A stretch of 18,389 nucleotides of DNA from Porogramme epimiltina (lineage: Eukaryota > Basidiomycota > Agaricomycetes > Polyporales > Polyporaceae). The notes beneath the pieces are model-generated. The model was not told the origin of the DNA. It ran no database searches and was given only the letters and a program-made list of their open reading frames with translations. Location of the stretch: assembly GCA_900155495.1 (NCBI GenBank), contig FTLJ01000901.1:1-18389 (forward strand). The letters are read 5' to 3'. The position numbers and the translations under genes were made by a program. This document shows, in pieces, positions 18,337 to 18,389 of this stretch (position 1 is the stretch's first letter; each line of letters opens with the position of its first letter).

Positions 18337-18389
18337 GGTATCCTCGTTTTTTTCCCTCGAGGGCCGAGCCCTTTGGTAGGCATGTACAG
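18314..18389 (-). mobile_element. Probable 3' end of a poly(A)-tailed retroelement, cut by window end
   Basis: The sequence after the T run (18337-18389) has no match to any F-box copy. Read on the - strand it is a GC-rich stretch with a CCCTCGAGGG palindrome and a GGGCTCGGCCC near-palindrome, then seven A, then GAGGATACC, then the poly(A) run abutting the gene. That is how a LINE- or SINE-type element, or a processed transcript, looks at its 3' junction. The class cannot be fixed from 53 bp, and an assembly artefact at a homopolymer is possible. Confidence 0.45.

Overview
The window looks like nuclear DNA of a basidiomycete (Agaricomycete-type) fungus. The signs are short 55-64 nt GT-AG introns with CTAAC or CTGAC-like branch sites, F-box-like proteins with the LP.E..D.II.FL / NCALVCR.WLPASRHHLL signature common in mushroom and polypore genomes, fungal-type glycogen phosphorylase exons, and a hAT-type DNA transposon. 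The species cannot be named from sequence alone.

Layout: the whole window is a tandem array of diverged units of about 4.8-5.0 kb. Each unit carries an F-box-like gene on the + strand, about 0.7-0.8 kb of 3' flank, a decayed 5' fragment of a glycogen phosphorylase gene on the - strand (same introns, many frameshifts and stops), and a 1.2-1.4 kb head-to-head spacer leading to the next F-box gene. F-box start codons are at 2015, 6855, 11873 and 16794. Glycogen phosphorylase fragments lie at about 1-795 (cut by the window edge), 4190-5480, 9215-10640 and 14130-15610.

Three F-box genes become full-length and intact once two shared introns are removed: 434, 431 and 429 residues. Copy 2 also needs a copy-specific 119 nt intron. 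The fourth gene has been hit twice. An 863 bp hAT-like element (16886-17748) with 17 bp perfect terminal inverted repeats and an 8 bp target duplication sits exactly on the intron 1 acceptor. A run of 26 T followed by foreign sequence then breaks exon 2 at about 18311, probably the poly(A) end of a retroelement inserted in the opposite direction.

The F-box reading frames are maintained while the co-duplicated phosphorylase pieces have rotted, so the F-box proteins appear to be what selection kept. They are expected to be substrate-recognition parts of SCF ubiquitin ligases (family knowledge; substrate unknown). By eye the two outermost units (first and last) resemble each other more than the middle ones. 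No RNA genes, CRISPR arrays or prokaryotic features were seen.
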